Shown: piece after piece, positions 26,240-34,294 of the stretch | Position numbering within the stretch: position 1 is the stretch's first letter | Layout of the letters: each line of letters starts with the position of its first letter | Assembly: GCA_964367905.1 (NCBI GenBank) | Contig: CAYIZP010000016.1 | Span: forward strand, 1-58,520 | DNA from: CAUPWF01 sp964367905 | Lineage (GTDB): Bacteria; Bacillota; Clostridia; Lachnospirales; Lachnospiraceae | DNA: 58,520 bases | Direction of reading: 5' to 3' | Notes under the pieces: model-generated | The model's input: the letters and a program-made list of their open reading frames with translations, nothing else | Database searches by the model: none | What the model was told of the DNA's origin: nothing | Translations under genes and position numbers: made by a program

Positions 26240-28264
26240 CTACGATTCACTCACAATGCGATAATATGTTCTAGACGTCAGGAAATAGATAACTCCATAG
26301 AATACTCCGAACACTACAAAACATATACCCATTGAAAGTACAATCAATAAAACATTACTAAGATTAAACATCAGCAATAACTGTTTGATAATTGAGAATG
26401 CAAAGCATAGATGAATCCCAGCAGCAACGAGTGGCAAGAAGAATACGGTTAATACTTGTGTATTGATACTTCTCTTGATTTCTTTCTTTGTAATTCCTAC
26501 CTTCTTCATAATTTCAAACCTACCACGATCTTCATACCCTTCTACAATCTGCTTATAATATATGATAAGAACTGTCGCTGAAACAAATAGAATGCTTAGA
26601 ATAATCCCAACGAAGAATAGTCCACCATATAATCCATAGAAGTCGCTCTCTCCAGCCGTCCGCGATTCAATATCTGACCTCATCATCTCTGGATCGTCTA
26701 AAAACAACTCTGCCATCGCCTCTTCTAGGTTATATTGCAATTCTACTTGTGCATCCCCTTCTAATCCAGTATTAAAATAATAAGCCAATCCTATACTTGT
26801 AAGTATGGATTCACCCATGGAATTCTGAATATGTGCCAATCCATCTTCTATCACAGTAAAGTCTTCGACAATGATCATGATGGATGGAAAGACATTCATT
26901 ACTGCAATAGAATCGCTCCACAATTCATCTACCACTTCTACGACTTGATATTGAAGGCCATCTGTAATCTGAATCTGTTCTTCCTTGAATTCTGTTCTAT
27001 GACCATGTACCATTGCTTCGTCTGGATTCAATTCGATATTCGTTTCGTAGATTCTATTGTAATCCTCTATATCCAAGAAGAATACTTGATAGATATCTTC
27101 AAGGCCATTTGCATTACTCGGCAAGAATTCAAACACTCCATCGACCATCTGTCCAGCAGTCATGATTCTCTTATAGTACATCTCATCAACCACTGTTCCA
27201 CCAACCACTTCCGTCTTCTCCGAAGCAACTTGTCTAATCGTCTCTATCGCCTCCTCATCAACACTCTCTACTCCAGCGTAAGAGAGGTTCATCGTGATTT
27301 CCCTTGGAAACCGTTGTTCCAACAACTCTTCTTCGCTTAGATATAGACTGAGTGTGGAAGAAACCATGACCAATACTGCTGTAATGAAGATACAGATTGT
27401 AGCAAGCCCTGCCCCATTCCTCCTCATTCGAAACGCCATCGCGGAAACTGTAAGAAAATTACGGGGCTTATAATAATATTTTTTATTCTTCTGTAGCACC
27501 TTGCAGAGAATCACAGAGCCCGAGATAAACAATAGATAGGTTCCAATCGAAACCAACAACACTGCTACAAAGAACATGGTAATTGCCTCTAATGGATCTT
27601 TCATGGTGAGTGCAATATAATATGCACCTCCCAATAATACACAACCAATCATTCCGAATATCCAATTCGCTTTGATTGGTTTTTCCCCTAGATTCTCACT
27701 CTTAAGCAATTTCGATAAGTTGGTAAATACCACATGCACAATGCCACGAACCAACACAATACAGAAGATTGCAGCATAGACTATTATGGTCACTATGACA
27801 CTAATAACATTCAGCGATAAATCAAAATTAATCTCTGCTCTAAGAATGTTCATCAATCCCAATTCGAATATCTTGTAGAATACGATTCCTAGTAGAACAC
27901 CTGACACAATACTTGCTGTAGCCACCATGAGATTATCCCAGAACATGATTCGAACGATATTTCTCTTATTCATTCCTAAGATACTATAGAGCGCGTATTC
28001 TTTATTCCTCTGTTTCGTCAAGAAGGAATTCATATAGAGGAAGAAGAATAGAGAAAATATTCCAATGAGTGGTATTCCGATATTCAATATCATAGAAACG
28101 GATGCTCCCCCTCGCATCTCTGCTATGGTCTCACTAGTGGTAATTGCATAGATAATATAAAACATCATGACCCATAGAATGGAAATCAATAGATATGGTA
28201 GGTATAGCTTCTTGTTTTTCTGTATCCCTTGTAATGCCATCTTAATATAGAATCTATTTTTCAC
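26240..28264 (-). CDS. BceB-like ABC transporter permease (FtsX/MacB fold, antimicrobial-peptide type)
   Basis: About 674 residues. The pattern of ten membrane helices with one large extracytoplasmic domain between helices 7 and 8 (about 330-540) is that of BceB-type permeases, which sense and detach peptide antibiotics from cell-wall precursors. The N-terminus (FYIKMALQGIQKNKKLYLPY) and the NKEYALYSILGMNKRNIVRI segment are typical of the family. The start is best placed at GTG 28264, one base after the ATPase stop; the frame is open to a TTG at 28285 that would overlap the ATPase gene by 20 bases. It is the last gene of the Bce module. Confidence 0.88.
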   Translation of the reverse strand: MKNRFYIKMALQGIQKNKKLYLPYLLISILWVMMFYIIYAITTSETIAEMRGGASVSMILNIGIPLIGIFSLFFFLYMNSFLTKQRNKEYALYSILGMNKRNIVRIMFWDNLMVATASIVSGVLLGIVFYKIFELGLMNILRAEINFDLSLNVISVIVTIIVYAAIFCIVLVRGIVHVVFTNLSKLLKSENLGEKPIKANWIFGMIGCVLLGGAYYIALTMKDPLEAITMFFVAVLLVSIGTYLLFISGSVILCKVLQKNKKYYYKPRNFLTVSAMAFRMRRNGAGLATICIFITAVLVMVSSTLSLYLSEEELLEQRFPREITMNLSYAGVESVDEEAIETIRQVASEKTEVVGGTVVDEMYYKRIMTAGQMVDGVFEFLPSNANGLEDIYQVFFLDIEDYNRIYETNIELNPDEAMVHGHRTEFKEEQIQITDGLQYQVVEVVDELWSDSIAVMNVFPSIMIIVEDFTVIEDGLAHIQNSMGESILTSIGLAYYFNTGLEGDAQVELQYNLEEAMAELFLDDPEMMRSDIESRTAGESDFYGLYGGLFFVGIILSILFVSATVLIIYYKQIVEGYEDRGRFEIMKKVGITKKEIKRSINTQVLTVFFLPLVAAGIHLCFAFSIIKQLLLMFNLSNVLLIVLSMGICFVVFGVFYGVIYFLTSRTYYRIVSES

Positions 28265-28265
28265 C

Positions 28266-29024
28266 CTACTCACCGCCTCTCGCAAGTAGCGTTAATGTAT
28301 CCGATATCTTCTGATACAATTGTTCGTTGGAATCATTCCCACGATAAATCTGATGAAATACCTCTCCGTCCTTGATAAACAAGATCCGATTGGCACTCGA
28401 AGCTGCTTTCACAGAATGCGTAACCATCAAGATGGTATGCTTATTTTTGTTAATATCGGAGAATAATTTTAGTAGTTCGTCCGATGCTTTTGAATCCAAT
28501 GCCCCCGTAGGCTCATCTGCCAATATCAATTTAGGTTCTGTGATTAATGCTCTCGCAACCGCCACCCTCTGCTTCTGTCCACCTGATATCTCATACGGAA
28601 ACTTCTTCAATATGCCTGTAATATTCAGCAGTTTCGCAATCGGTATCAATCGATTCCTCATCTCTGTGTGAGACTTACTCGCCAATACAAGTGGCAGGTA
28701 GATATTATCTTCCACACTGAATGTATCTAGTAGATTAAAATCTTGAAATACAAATCCCAGATTATCTCTACGGAAATTCGCAATAGAGGCATCTTTGATC
28801 TTCGTTATATCCTTTTGATCCAATATTACCCTTCCGTTTGTTGGCTTATCAATTCCCGCCAAGATGTTCAATAAGGTCGTCTTACCCGAACCTGATTCGC
28901 CCATAATTGCTACAAATTCTCCTTCTTCCACTTCAAAATTCACATTTTTCAAGGCTTCTACTTTATTTCCTCCAAATCTGGTAGTATACACCTTCTGAAT
29001 TCCTTGAATCTCTAAAATACTCAT
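28266..29024 (-). CDS. BceA-like ABC transporter ATP-binding protein
   Basis: 252 residues with all nucleotide-binding motifs: GESGSGKTTLLNILAG (Walker A), ISGGQKQRVAVARAL (signature), LILADEPTGALDS (Walker B with D-loop) and MVTHS (H-loop). It is closest to the LolD/MacB/BceA group of ATPases that pair with FtsX-type permeases. It starts the ABC pair; the upstream intergenic region carries a BceR-type operator (29131-29146). Expression is therefore expected to be induced by cell-envelope-active peptides through the adjacent two-component system. Confidence 0.9.
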   Translation of the reverse strand: MSILEIQGIQKVYTTRFGGNKVEALKNVNFEVEEGEFVAIMGESGSGKTTLLNILAGIDKPTNGRVILDQKDITKIKDASIANFRRDNLGFVFQDFNLLDTFSVEDNIYLPLVLASKSHTEMRNRLIPIAKLLNITGILKKFPYEISGGQKQRVAVARALITEPKLILADEPTGALDSKASDELLKLFSDINKNKHTILMVTHSVKAASSANRILFIKDGEVFHQIYRGNDSNEQLYQKISDTLTLLARGGE

Positions 29025-29130
29025 CTTAATAACCCATCCTTTCTCAAATATTATCTAAACTTGATAGGATTACTATAGCAAAAAGAAGAAATGTAATTCC
29101 ATGGAATGACCTTACATTTCTCCTTCAATT

Positions 29131-29146
29131 CTTACATTTATGTAAG
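29131..29146 (-). promoter_or_regulatory. BceR-type operator upstream of bceA
   Basis: CTTACATTTATGTAAG contains TTACA-TTTA-TGTAA, an exact match to the TNACA-N4-TGTAA inverted repeat known for BceR-type regulators. A further half-site (CTTACATTT) lies at 29111-29119 and its inverse (AAATGTAA) just beyond, about 20 bases nearer the gene. Downstream there is a TATAGT -10 candidate without a good -35, as expected for an activated promoter. Confidence 0.75.
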
Positions 29147-29173
29147 ATTTATACTATGTATTGCCAACAATAA

Positions 29174-30160
29174 TTATTCTACCTCTAGAATATATTGCTG
29201 TACACCTAATTTTACAACCGTCCCTACGCCTTGTTGTGAGACTATCTGAATATTGTGATTCAACTTATCGCAGATTACCTTGCAGAGATAGAGTCCAATT
29301 CCACTCGCCCTCTTATCCACCCTACCACTGAGTCCTGTATATCCATGTTCAAATACTCGCGGCAAGTCCTCCCTCACAATCCCAATTCCACTGTCCTCAA
29401 TACATAATTGTCCTTCTTCTACATACACCTTCACAAACCCACTCTGCGTATACTTCAATGAATTCGATAAGACTTGCTCAATAATAAAGGAAAACCACTT
29501 CTCATCCGTCAATACAACCTCATCAGTTGCTGCGTATATCAGCTGAATCCTCTTGTCGATAAACTCAGATGAAAATCTTCGAAAACTCTGTTTAAGCAAT
29601 AAGTCTAGTGAATGTTCTCTGATTACATAATCCGTTGTCTCTGAGGTCATCCTTACATATGCTAGTACCATCTCTACATATTGCTCAATTCGAAACACTT
29701 CCGAACCGAGCTTCCTTGCCAACTTGCTGTCTTCCTTCTGCAAAGTCAACTTCATAGAAGAAATCGGTGTCTTAATTTGATGAACCCATAAGGTATAGTA
29801 CTCCTTCATCTTCTGGTATTTCTCATGATTGAATTGCTCTAATTCCAATCGTTCCCGAAGCATAAGCTCAATGATTGCTCTGTAATTACTCTCTACGTTG
29901 CTCTTCCCCTCTGGCAACAGTTCTAACACCTGCTCCAAATCCTTCTTAGCAGACTCTAATCGCTGAATCCTCCTCTTGTAGTTCAGAAAATCCACACACA
30001 AAAACAAGATAAGTAATAATGCACATATTAATGTTGGATAAATAACTGCTAAGATTGGTAAGTGATAGAGATAGAATGTCGTGCAAAACACAATGACAAA
30101 AACAAGGTTCAATAAGATAAGGAACCTTCTTTCCTTGGTGTAATCTAAGAATAATTTCAT
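29174..30160 (-). CDS. BceS-like intramembrane-sensing histidine kinase
   Basis: 328 residues. Two adjacent helices at about 13-53 have almost no extracytoplasmic loop, the hallmark of intramembrane-sensing kinases that read the state of their ABC partner. The H-box is WVHQIKTPISSMKL (phospho-acceptor His). The ATPase part shows VLSNSLKYTQ (N-box), EDSGIGI (G1) and ASGIGLYLCKVI (G2). The ATG at 30160 overlaps the stop of the upstream AAA gene as ATGA, indicating translational coupling. In standard modules it follows the regulator gene directly; here the AAA gene intervenes. Confidence 0.9.
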   Translation of the reverse strand: MKLFLDYTKERRFLILLNLVFVIVFCTTFYLYHLPILAVIYPTLICALLLILFLCVDFLNYKRRIQRLESAKKDLEQVLELLPEGKSNVESNYRAIIELMLRERLELEQFNHEKYQKMKEYYTLWVHQIKTPISSMKLTLQKEDSKLARKLGSEVFRIEQYVEMVLAYVRMTSETTDYVIREHSLDLLLKQSFRRFSSEFIDKRIQLIYAATDEVVLTDEKWFSFIIEQVLSNSLKYTQSGFVKVYVEEGQLCIEDSGIGIVREDLPRVFEHGYTGLSGRVDKRASGIGLYLCKVICDKLNHNIQIVSQQGVGTVVKLGVQQYILEVE

Positions 30161-31848
30161 TGCATTTTCACCATACAATTCTTCCGAAAGAATCCGATTC
30201 CATACTTCGTGATATCGGAATATCCTTCCGCATATAGTCCTTGTACATAATCTTGTTTTTCTATCTGTTGTAATGCTTCCTCTGCCGCCAACTCTAACTC
30301 AGTTGGTTTTCTTGCAACTTTGAACTCGAATATATATGCCTTCCCATCGAATGTAGGATACTTAAGAATCATATCCGGTCTTCCGTTTCCACTTTCTCTG
30401 TTGGACAATACCATATAATCCTTAATTCCTCTGTATAGCCCCAACATAATCCCATGGTAAAAAGACTCACCATTATCACTTCCACTTCCGCTGTCGTAGA
30501 AACTAATCACTTCCATTAACACTTTCTTAATCTCTCTCTGCACCGTCTCGCAATCATTCTTCAACGTCGCTTCATAGAGCTCCGTTAAATCTTTTTGTTC
30601 GATTCTCTCTCGGCTCCATTCCATAATATGGTTCCTATAGATATACAACACCTCACTATTTGGAATTCTAAGCGTCGCGAAGATTTGTCCAGCCTCAAAC
30701 CACTCATTTACTTTTCTTAGATATCCGATAAAGAATAAAAAGTTCCATAAATTGTCACTGCTTTTATAGATATCTCCGTATGTGATATCCTCCTGAATCG
30801 GCTTCTCAATTGTTCCTCCCGATACCAAGATCTCCAATTCTGATTTGGTAAGCATATCTGCACGTTCCACCAAATCCCGAATAATGCTGTTAGAACTTGT
30901 ATTGGACCAATACGGCATCGGTATCTTCTTATCATTGACCAGAATCTGTTTCACATGATTAATCAAACTCCATGGATTATATACCTCTGTGTCGCCAAAT
31001 AAATATCCGTCATACCATTCCTTAATCATATTCGCATGATGTTCTTTATCATAATACTTCAACATCTCTGCAACTTCATCATAGGTGAATCCAAAATATT
31101 CACCATAATATTCATTTTGAATGGAAATAATTTCAAGATTATTCAGACCGGTAAAGATGCTCTCCTTACTAATTCGAAGACAACCTGTCATGACTGCAAA
31201 TTGGAGCGATTGATTGGTTTTCAATGCCACACTGAGAAGCCCTCTTATAAAATCAATCATTTCCTGATAAAACCCTCTAAAATGTGCATTCTCAAGTGGA
31301 ACATCATACTCATCAATCAAGATAATTGCTTTTTCTCCATATGCTTTTTCAAGGCACTCCGATAGAAACTGTACAGACCCAATCATCAAATCCTGCTCTG
31401 CCTCTTCATTTTGAATCTTTGAGTATTTTTTTATTTCTTGCTCCGATAAAACAGCCTCATTCAATATTTGATTATGACGCGCAAACTCTCTTGCAATATT
31501 CCATTTTAATTTTGAATAAGATGACTCGAATGTAGCTTGTTTACCTTCTTTAAAATTCAACATAATCACAGGGTACTTCCCCATATGTGACACATATTTT
31601 TCATCCGAACTCGCAATATCCAACCCCTCGAACAAGTAGGATTTGTCCTTCTCTGATTTTTCAAAAAAACACTGCAACATGCTTAAATTAAGACTTTTCC
31701 CAAATCTTCGAGGTCTTGTAAATAATGAAACTTCTGAAGTGGTATCTAATAACTTTTGAATCAAACTTGTTTTATCTACATAGTAACAGTTTTCTTCTAT
31801 TAATTTTTCAAAACTATCAATTCCTATCGGTAACGGTTTGTACTCCAT
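30157..31848 (-). CDS. AAA-ATPase-like protein with C-terminal PD-(D/E)XK nuclease-like domain (PF09820/DUF1703 type)
   Basis: 563 residues. The N-terminal part has YYVDKTSLIQKLLD and SLFTRPRRFGKSLNLSML (Walker A-like RRFGKS), typical of the AAA-ATPase-like family PF09820, with LIDEYDVPLENA as Walker B. The C-terminal ~120 residues include GNGRPDMILKY and KAYIFEFKVARK, the D...ExK signature of a PD-(D/E)XK nuclease superfamily domain (DUF1703). These proteins are multicopy in many Clostridia and Bacteroidetes; their role is unknown, though selfish or defence-like functions have been suspected. The gene has its own AAGGGGGG site, lies 114 bases after the response regulator and overlaps the kinase start by ATGA. 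Confidence 0.85.
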   Translation of the reverse strand: MEYKPLPIGIDSFEKLIEENCYYVDKTSLIQKLLDTTSEVSLFTRPRRFGKSLNLSMLQCFFEKSEKDKSYLFEGLDIASSDEKYVSHMGKYPVIMLNFKEGKQATFESSYSKLKWNIAREFARHNQILNEAVLSEQEIKKYSKIQNEEAEQDLMIGSVQFLSECLEKAYGEKAIILIDEYDVPLENAHFRGFYQEMIDFIRGLLSVALKTNQSLQFAVMTGCLRISKESIFTGLNNLEIISIQNEYYGEYFGFTYDEVAEMLKYYDKEHHANMIKEWYDGYLFGDTEVYNPWSLINHVKQILVNDKKIPMPYWSNTSSNSIIRDLVERADMLTKSELEILVSGGTIEKPIQEDITYGDIYKSSDNLWNFLFFIGYLRKVNEWFEAGQIFATLRIPNSEVLYIYRNHIMEWSRERIEQKDLTELYEATLKNDCETVQREIKKVLMEVISFYDSGSGSDNGESFYHGIMLGLYRGIKDYMVLSNRESGNGRPDMILKYPTFDGKAYIFEFKVARKPTELELAAEEALQQIEKQDYVQGLYAEGYSDITKYGIGFFRKNCMVKMQ

Positions 31849-31962
31849 TTCTGCCCCCCTTACGAACCTCTACTCGTTCCATATACATTCTTGCCTATAT
31901 GTTAGCACAAGAAGACTACAATCACAATCATTTCAGTACATAAGCAAATAAAAATTCTTTTC

Positions 31963-32634
31963 TTACGTTAGATAATACCCCACACCAAACTTCGTAGCAA
32001 CAAATCCACTCAGCCCAATCTCTTCCAACCGTTTTCTGAGTCGATTCACATTCACAGTTAATGTGTTCTCATCCACAAAACTATCTGTTTGCCATAGACT
32101 GTCCATCAATTTTTCTCGACTGACAACCTGCTCCTTGTTCTCAAACAACAATTGCATCATTCGGTATTCATTCTTCGTTAATTCCAACCTTGCCTCCTGA
32201 TAACTCAAAGAACTATCGCTCATATTTAAGATAGCACCCTTATGCTGCAAGAACGTTGCCTGCGTGGTAAAGTCATAGCCCCGTCTAAGTATGGCCTGAA
32301 TTTTCGCCATAAGAACATTGTAATCGAATGGTTTAGCGATGAAATCATCACCCCCCATATTCATCGCCATCACAATATTCATATTGTCTGATGCCGAAGA
32401 TATAAATATAATCGGCACCTTGCTATGTTTTCTAATTTCACCACACCAATGATAACCATTGAAGTATGGTAATCCAATATCCATCAACACAAGATGTGGA
32501 TTGTACTTCGTAAATTCATCTATCACATTGCGAAAATCTGTGATACAAAGTGCCTCAAGATTCCACATCTCAACTTGTTGCTGAATAGCCGTTGCAATTC
32601 CATGATCATCTTCTATGATTAATATTTTATACAC
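31963..32634 (-). CDS. BceR-like response regulator (OmpR/PhoB family)
   Basis: 223 residues. The receiver domain (about 1-115) has the acidic pair at EDD (residues 8-10), the phosphorylation site LVLMDIGLP with Asp52, the SS (switch) segment and the KPF lysine motif. A winged-helix DNA-binding domain occupies about 125-220 (LTKNEYRMMQLLF, ENTLTVNVNRLRKRL). I chose GTG at 32634, directly before YKILIIEDD, because GAGGG stands at the right distance. The longer frame to 32739 adds 35 residues foreign to the family. It heads the Bce-type module, and its probable binding site is at 29131-29146. Confidence 0.9.
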   Translation of the reverse strand: MYKILIIEDDHGIATAIQQQVEMWNLEALCITDFRNVIDEFTKYNPHLVLMDIGLPYFNGYHWCGEIRKHSKVPIIFISSASDNMNIVMAMNMGGDDFIAKPFDYNVLMAKIQAILRRGYDFTTQATFLQHKGAILNMSDSSLSYQEARLELTKNEYRMMQLLFENKEQVVSREKLMDSLWQTDSFVDENTLTVNVNRLRKRLEEIGLSGFVATKFGVGYYLT

Positions 32635-32784
32635 GAAATCCCTCTTTCCACTCCCAAAACTTTTTCTTTTGATAACTTTTTGGGAATAACCTATGATTAA
32701 TATATCTTTTTTTCCAATTATTATCAAGTTCTGATTCATTTTATGATATATTAATACATAGAAAAGTGAAAGATGAGGACTATT

Positions 32785-33465
32785 ATGACAAAAATTATAT
32801 TACTAAATGCCAATCTCTCTTCAATTAACCTAGACCAGTATCTACCCCTCCTCCCTACCACAAGAAGAGAAAAAGCACAGAGCTATCGCAATATGCAGGA
32901 TAAAAATGCCTCAATCTGTGCATCTCTCTTGGTACGCTATCTTATGAACAGCGAATTTGGCATCGAAAACACCACTCAAGAGTATGCTGTTTCCAAACAC
33001 GGAAAACCATACCTAGTTGCCCACCCTAATATCCACTTTAACCTCTCACATTCTGGTGATTATATCGCTTGTGCGATTGACTCAAGTCCTATCGGAGTGG
33101 ATATTGAACAGGTTCGCAATTATAGAGAAAGTATTCCAAAGAAATTCTTCACTGCCTCTGAGATAAAATATCTGGAAAACTGTGTTGATGAAACAGAATC
33201 TTTTTACAAATTATGGACAATAAAAGAAGCCTATATAAAATACCTAGGAACTGGTTTATATAAGCCTCTTAATACTTTTTCTATCCAAATAGATGATACC
33301 CTCTTTATTCATGATGAAGATACTTCTATCGATACCTCGAACTTATGCATACACACCTCTGCCATTCATCCTGATTATTATCTTGCATCCATTGGTCATA
33401 GTGATTTTGAGATTCAAACATGGAGTTACGACAACTTCATTCAAAACCTCGACAAGGAGTTATAG
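32785..33465 (+). CDS. 4'-phosphopantetheinyl transferase (Sfp type)
   Basis: Transfers the phosphopantetheine arm of CoA to carrier proteins. The 226-residue product has the Sfp-type motifs GKPYL, HFNLSHSGDYIACAI, IGVDIEQVR (Mg-binding Asp and Glu) and FYKLWTIKEAYIKYLGTGL (the W-xx-KEA motif). ATG at 32785 is five bases after GATGAGGA; the frame begins at 32773. No carrier protein, NRPS or PKS gene is visible here, so the substrate is unknown. It is divergent from the response regulator, and its stop overlaps that of the convergent DUF2442 gene by 6 bases. Confidence 0.88.
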   Translation: MTKIILLNANLSSINLDQYLPLLPTTRREKAQSYRNMQDKNASICASLLVRYLMNSEFGIENTTQEYAVSKHGKPYLVAHPNIHFNLSHSGDYIACAIDSSPIGVDIEQVRNYRESIPKKFFTASEIKYLENCVDETESFYKLWTIKEAYIKYLGTGLYKPLNTFSIQIDDTLFIHDEDTSIDTSNLCIHTSAIHPDYYLASIGHSDFEIQTWSYDNFIQNLDKEL

Positions 33466-33909
33466 TTTTTCTCCCCATGTTCTTCGCTCAATTTCTTCTT
33501 TTAAAAACAATGTGCATTTTGCATACGACTTCACTGGTTCTATTTTCCTTCTCTGAATTAAATCACCTATATTCTGTCTTGTGCATCCCAATATTTCTGC
33601 TGCTTCAGCTGTATTAATGATATTGTGCTTACCGAAATATACAAAATCATCTACTGTAAGCGGAAGTGAGGTGCCATTCTCATACAATTCTCCCTCTGAG
33701 CAATCCAAGTCTTCATTCCAACTTATCCCATATCCCCCAGGCTCAACCTTCACTAACTTAAACAACTCTTCGTTATATAGTGCTCTAAACTCTGGATAGT
33801 CTTCCATAATTGGTTTTACATCAAATTTTTTAATTTCTCCCGTTTCAAAAAATACAAGTAAATTGACATTTGTTATAGGTGTAACCGCTACTACTTTCAC
33901 AGACATCAT
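33460..33909 (-). CDS. DUF2442 protein with C-terminal helix-turn-helix
   Basis: About 149 residues. The N-terminal ~85 residues match DUF2442: VKVVAVTPITNVNLLVFFETGEIKKFDV, the EFRALYNEELFKLVKVEPGG block, and GISWNEDLDCSEGELYENG. The C-terminal ~50 residues look like a helix-turn-helix of the excisionase/MerR type (INTAEAAEILGCTRQNIGDL, IQRRKIEPVKSYAKC). The start is ATG at 33909; an ATG at 33918 is too close to GGAGG. It follows the DUF4160 gene by about 40 bases in the same direction. The pair is common in bacteria and is suspected, not shown, to be a toxin-antitoxin-like module. Confidence 0.75.
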   Translation of the reverse strand: MMSVKVVAVTPITNVNLLVFFETGEIKKFDVKPIMEDYPEFRALYNEELFKLVKVEPGGYGISWNEDLDCSEGELYENGTSLPLTVDDFVYFGKHNIINTAEAAEILGCTRQNIGDLIQRRKIEPVKSYAKCTLFLKEEIERRTWGEKL

Positions 33910-33951
33910 ACCATACATACCTCCTTGTCCATCTTATACTCTCTACCATTA

Positions 33952-34200
33952 TCAAAGTGGTGGCAATTTTTTTATCTGCTTTGTATCCCACATTATTTGC
34001 AGATCTTCTCTATGTATCTCTCCCCATTCTTGCACCAATTTGTATACTTTAATTGGCAAATTACCCTCAATCATATTTAATGTAGCTATTTCTATCAAAC
34101 CATTATATTCTCCATATACAGCATGTATATGAGGAGGATTATGCTCATTTCTGAAGAATATTTTTATTGAGATTCCACAAAATCTTGCTATTTCAGGCAC
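33952..34200 (-). CDS. DUF4160 protein
   Basis: 82 residues. The family core is clear: MPEIARFCGISIKIFFRNEH, HNPPHIHAVYGEYNGLIEI, then IKVYKLVQEWGEIHREDLQI. GTG start at 34200 with AGAGGAGG at good spacing. It is the first gene of a two-gene unit with DUF2442, driven by the palindromic promoter at 34237-34280. DUF4160 and DUF2442 proteins are frequently adjacent; the function is unknown. Confidence 0.8.
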   Translation of the reverse strand: MPEIARFCGISIKIFFRNEHNPPHIHAVYGEYNGLIEIATLNMIEGNLPIKVYKLVQEWGEIHREDLQIMWDTKQIKKLPPL

Positions 34201-34236
34201 TTTATTTTCCTCCTCTCAATTTTCTTTTGTAATCAA

Positions 34237-34280
34237 ATAGTATCAAAACATTTGACATATGTCAAGTATTTTGATACTAT
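34237..34280. promoter_or_regulatory. 44-bp palindrome containing overlapping divergent promoters
   Basis: The sequence is a near-perfect inverted repeat about 34258/34259 (core GACATATGTC, ends ATAGTATCAAAA / TTTTGATACTAT), with two mismatched positions per arm. Minus strand: TTGACA (34265-34260), 17 bases, TACTAT (34242-34237), leading to the DUF4160 gene. Plus strand: TTGACA (34252-34257), 17 bases, TACTAT (34275-34280), pointing antisense into the 3' end of the DUF1015 gene. The symmetry also makes it a good dimeric operator. Confidence 0.75.
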
Positions 34281-34294
34281 TATTTATAGAAATT

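Noticed and set aside
31963..32739. Longer start for the response regulator at 32739
   Set aside because: The extra 35 residues precede the receiver-domain start, and a GTG with GAGGG at proper spacing exists at 32634.
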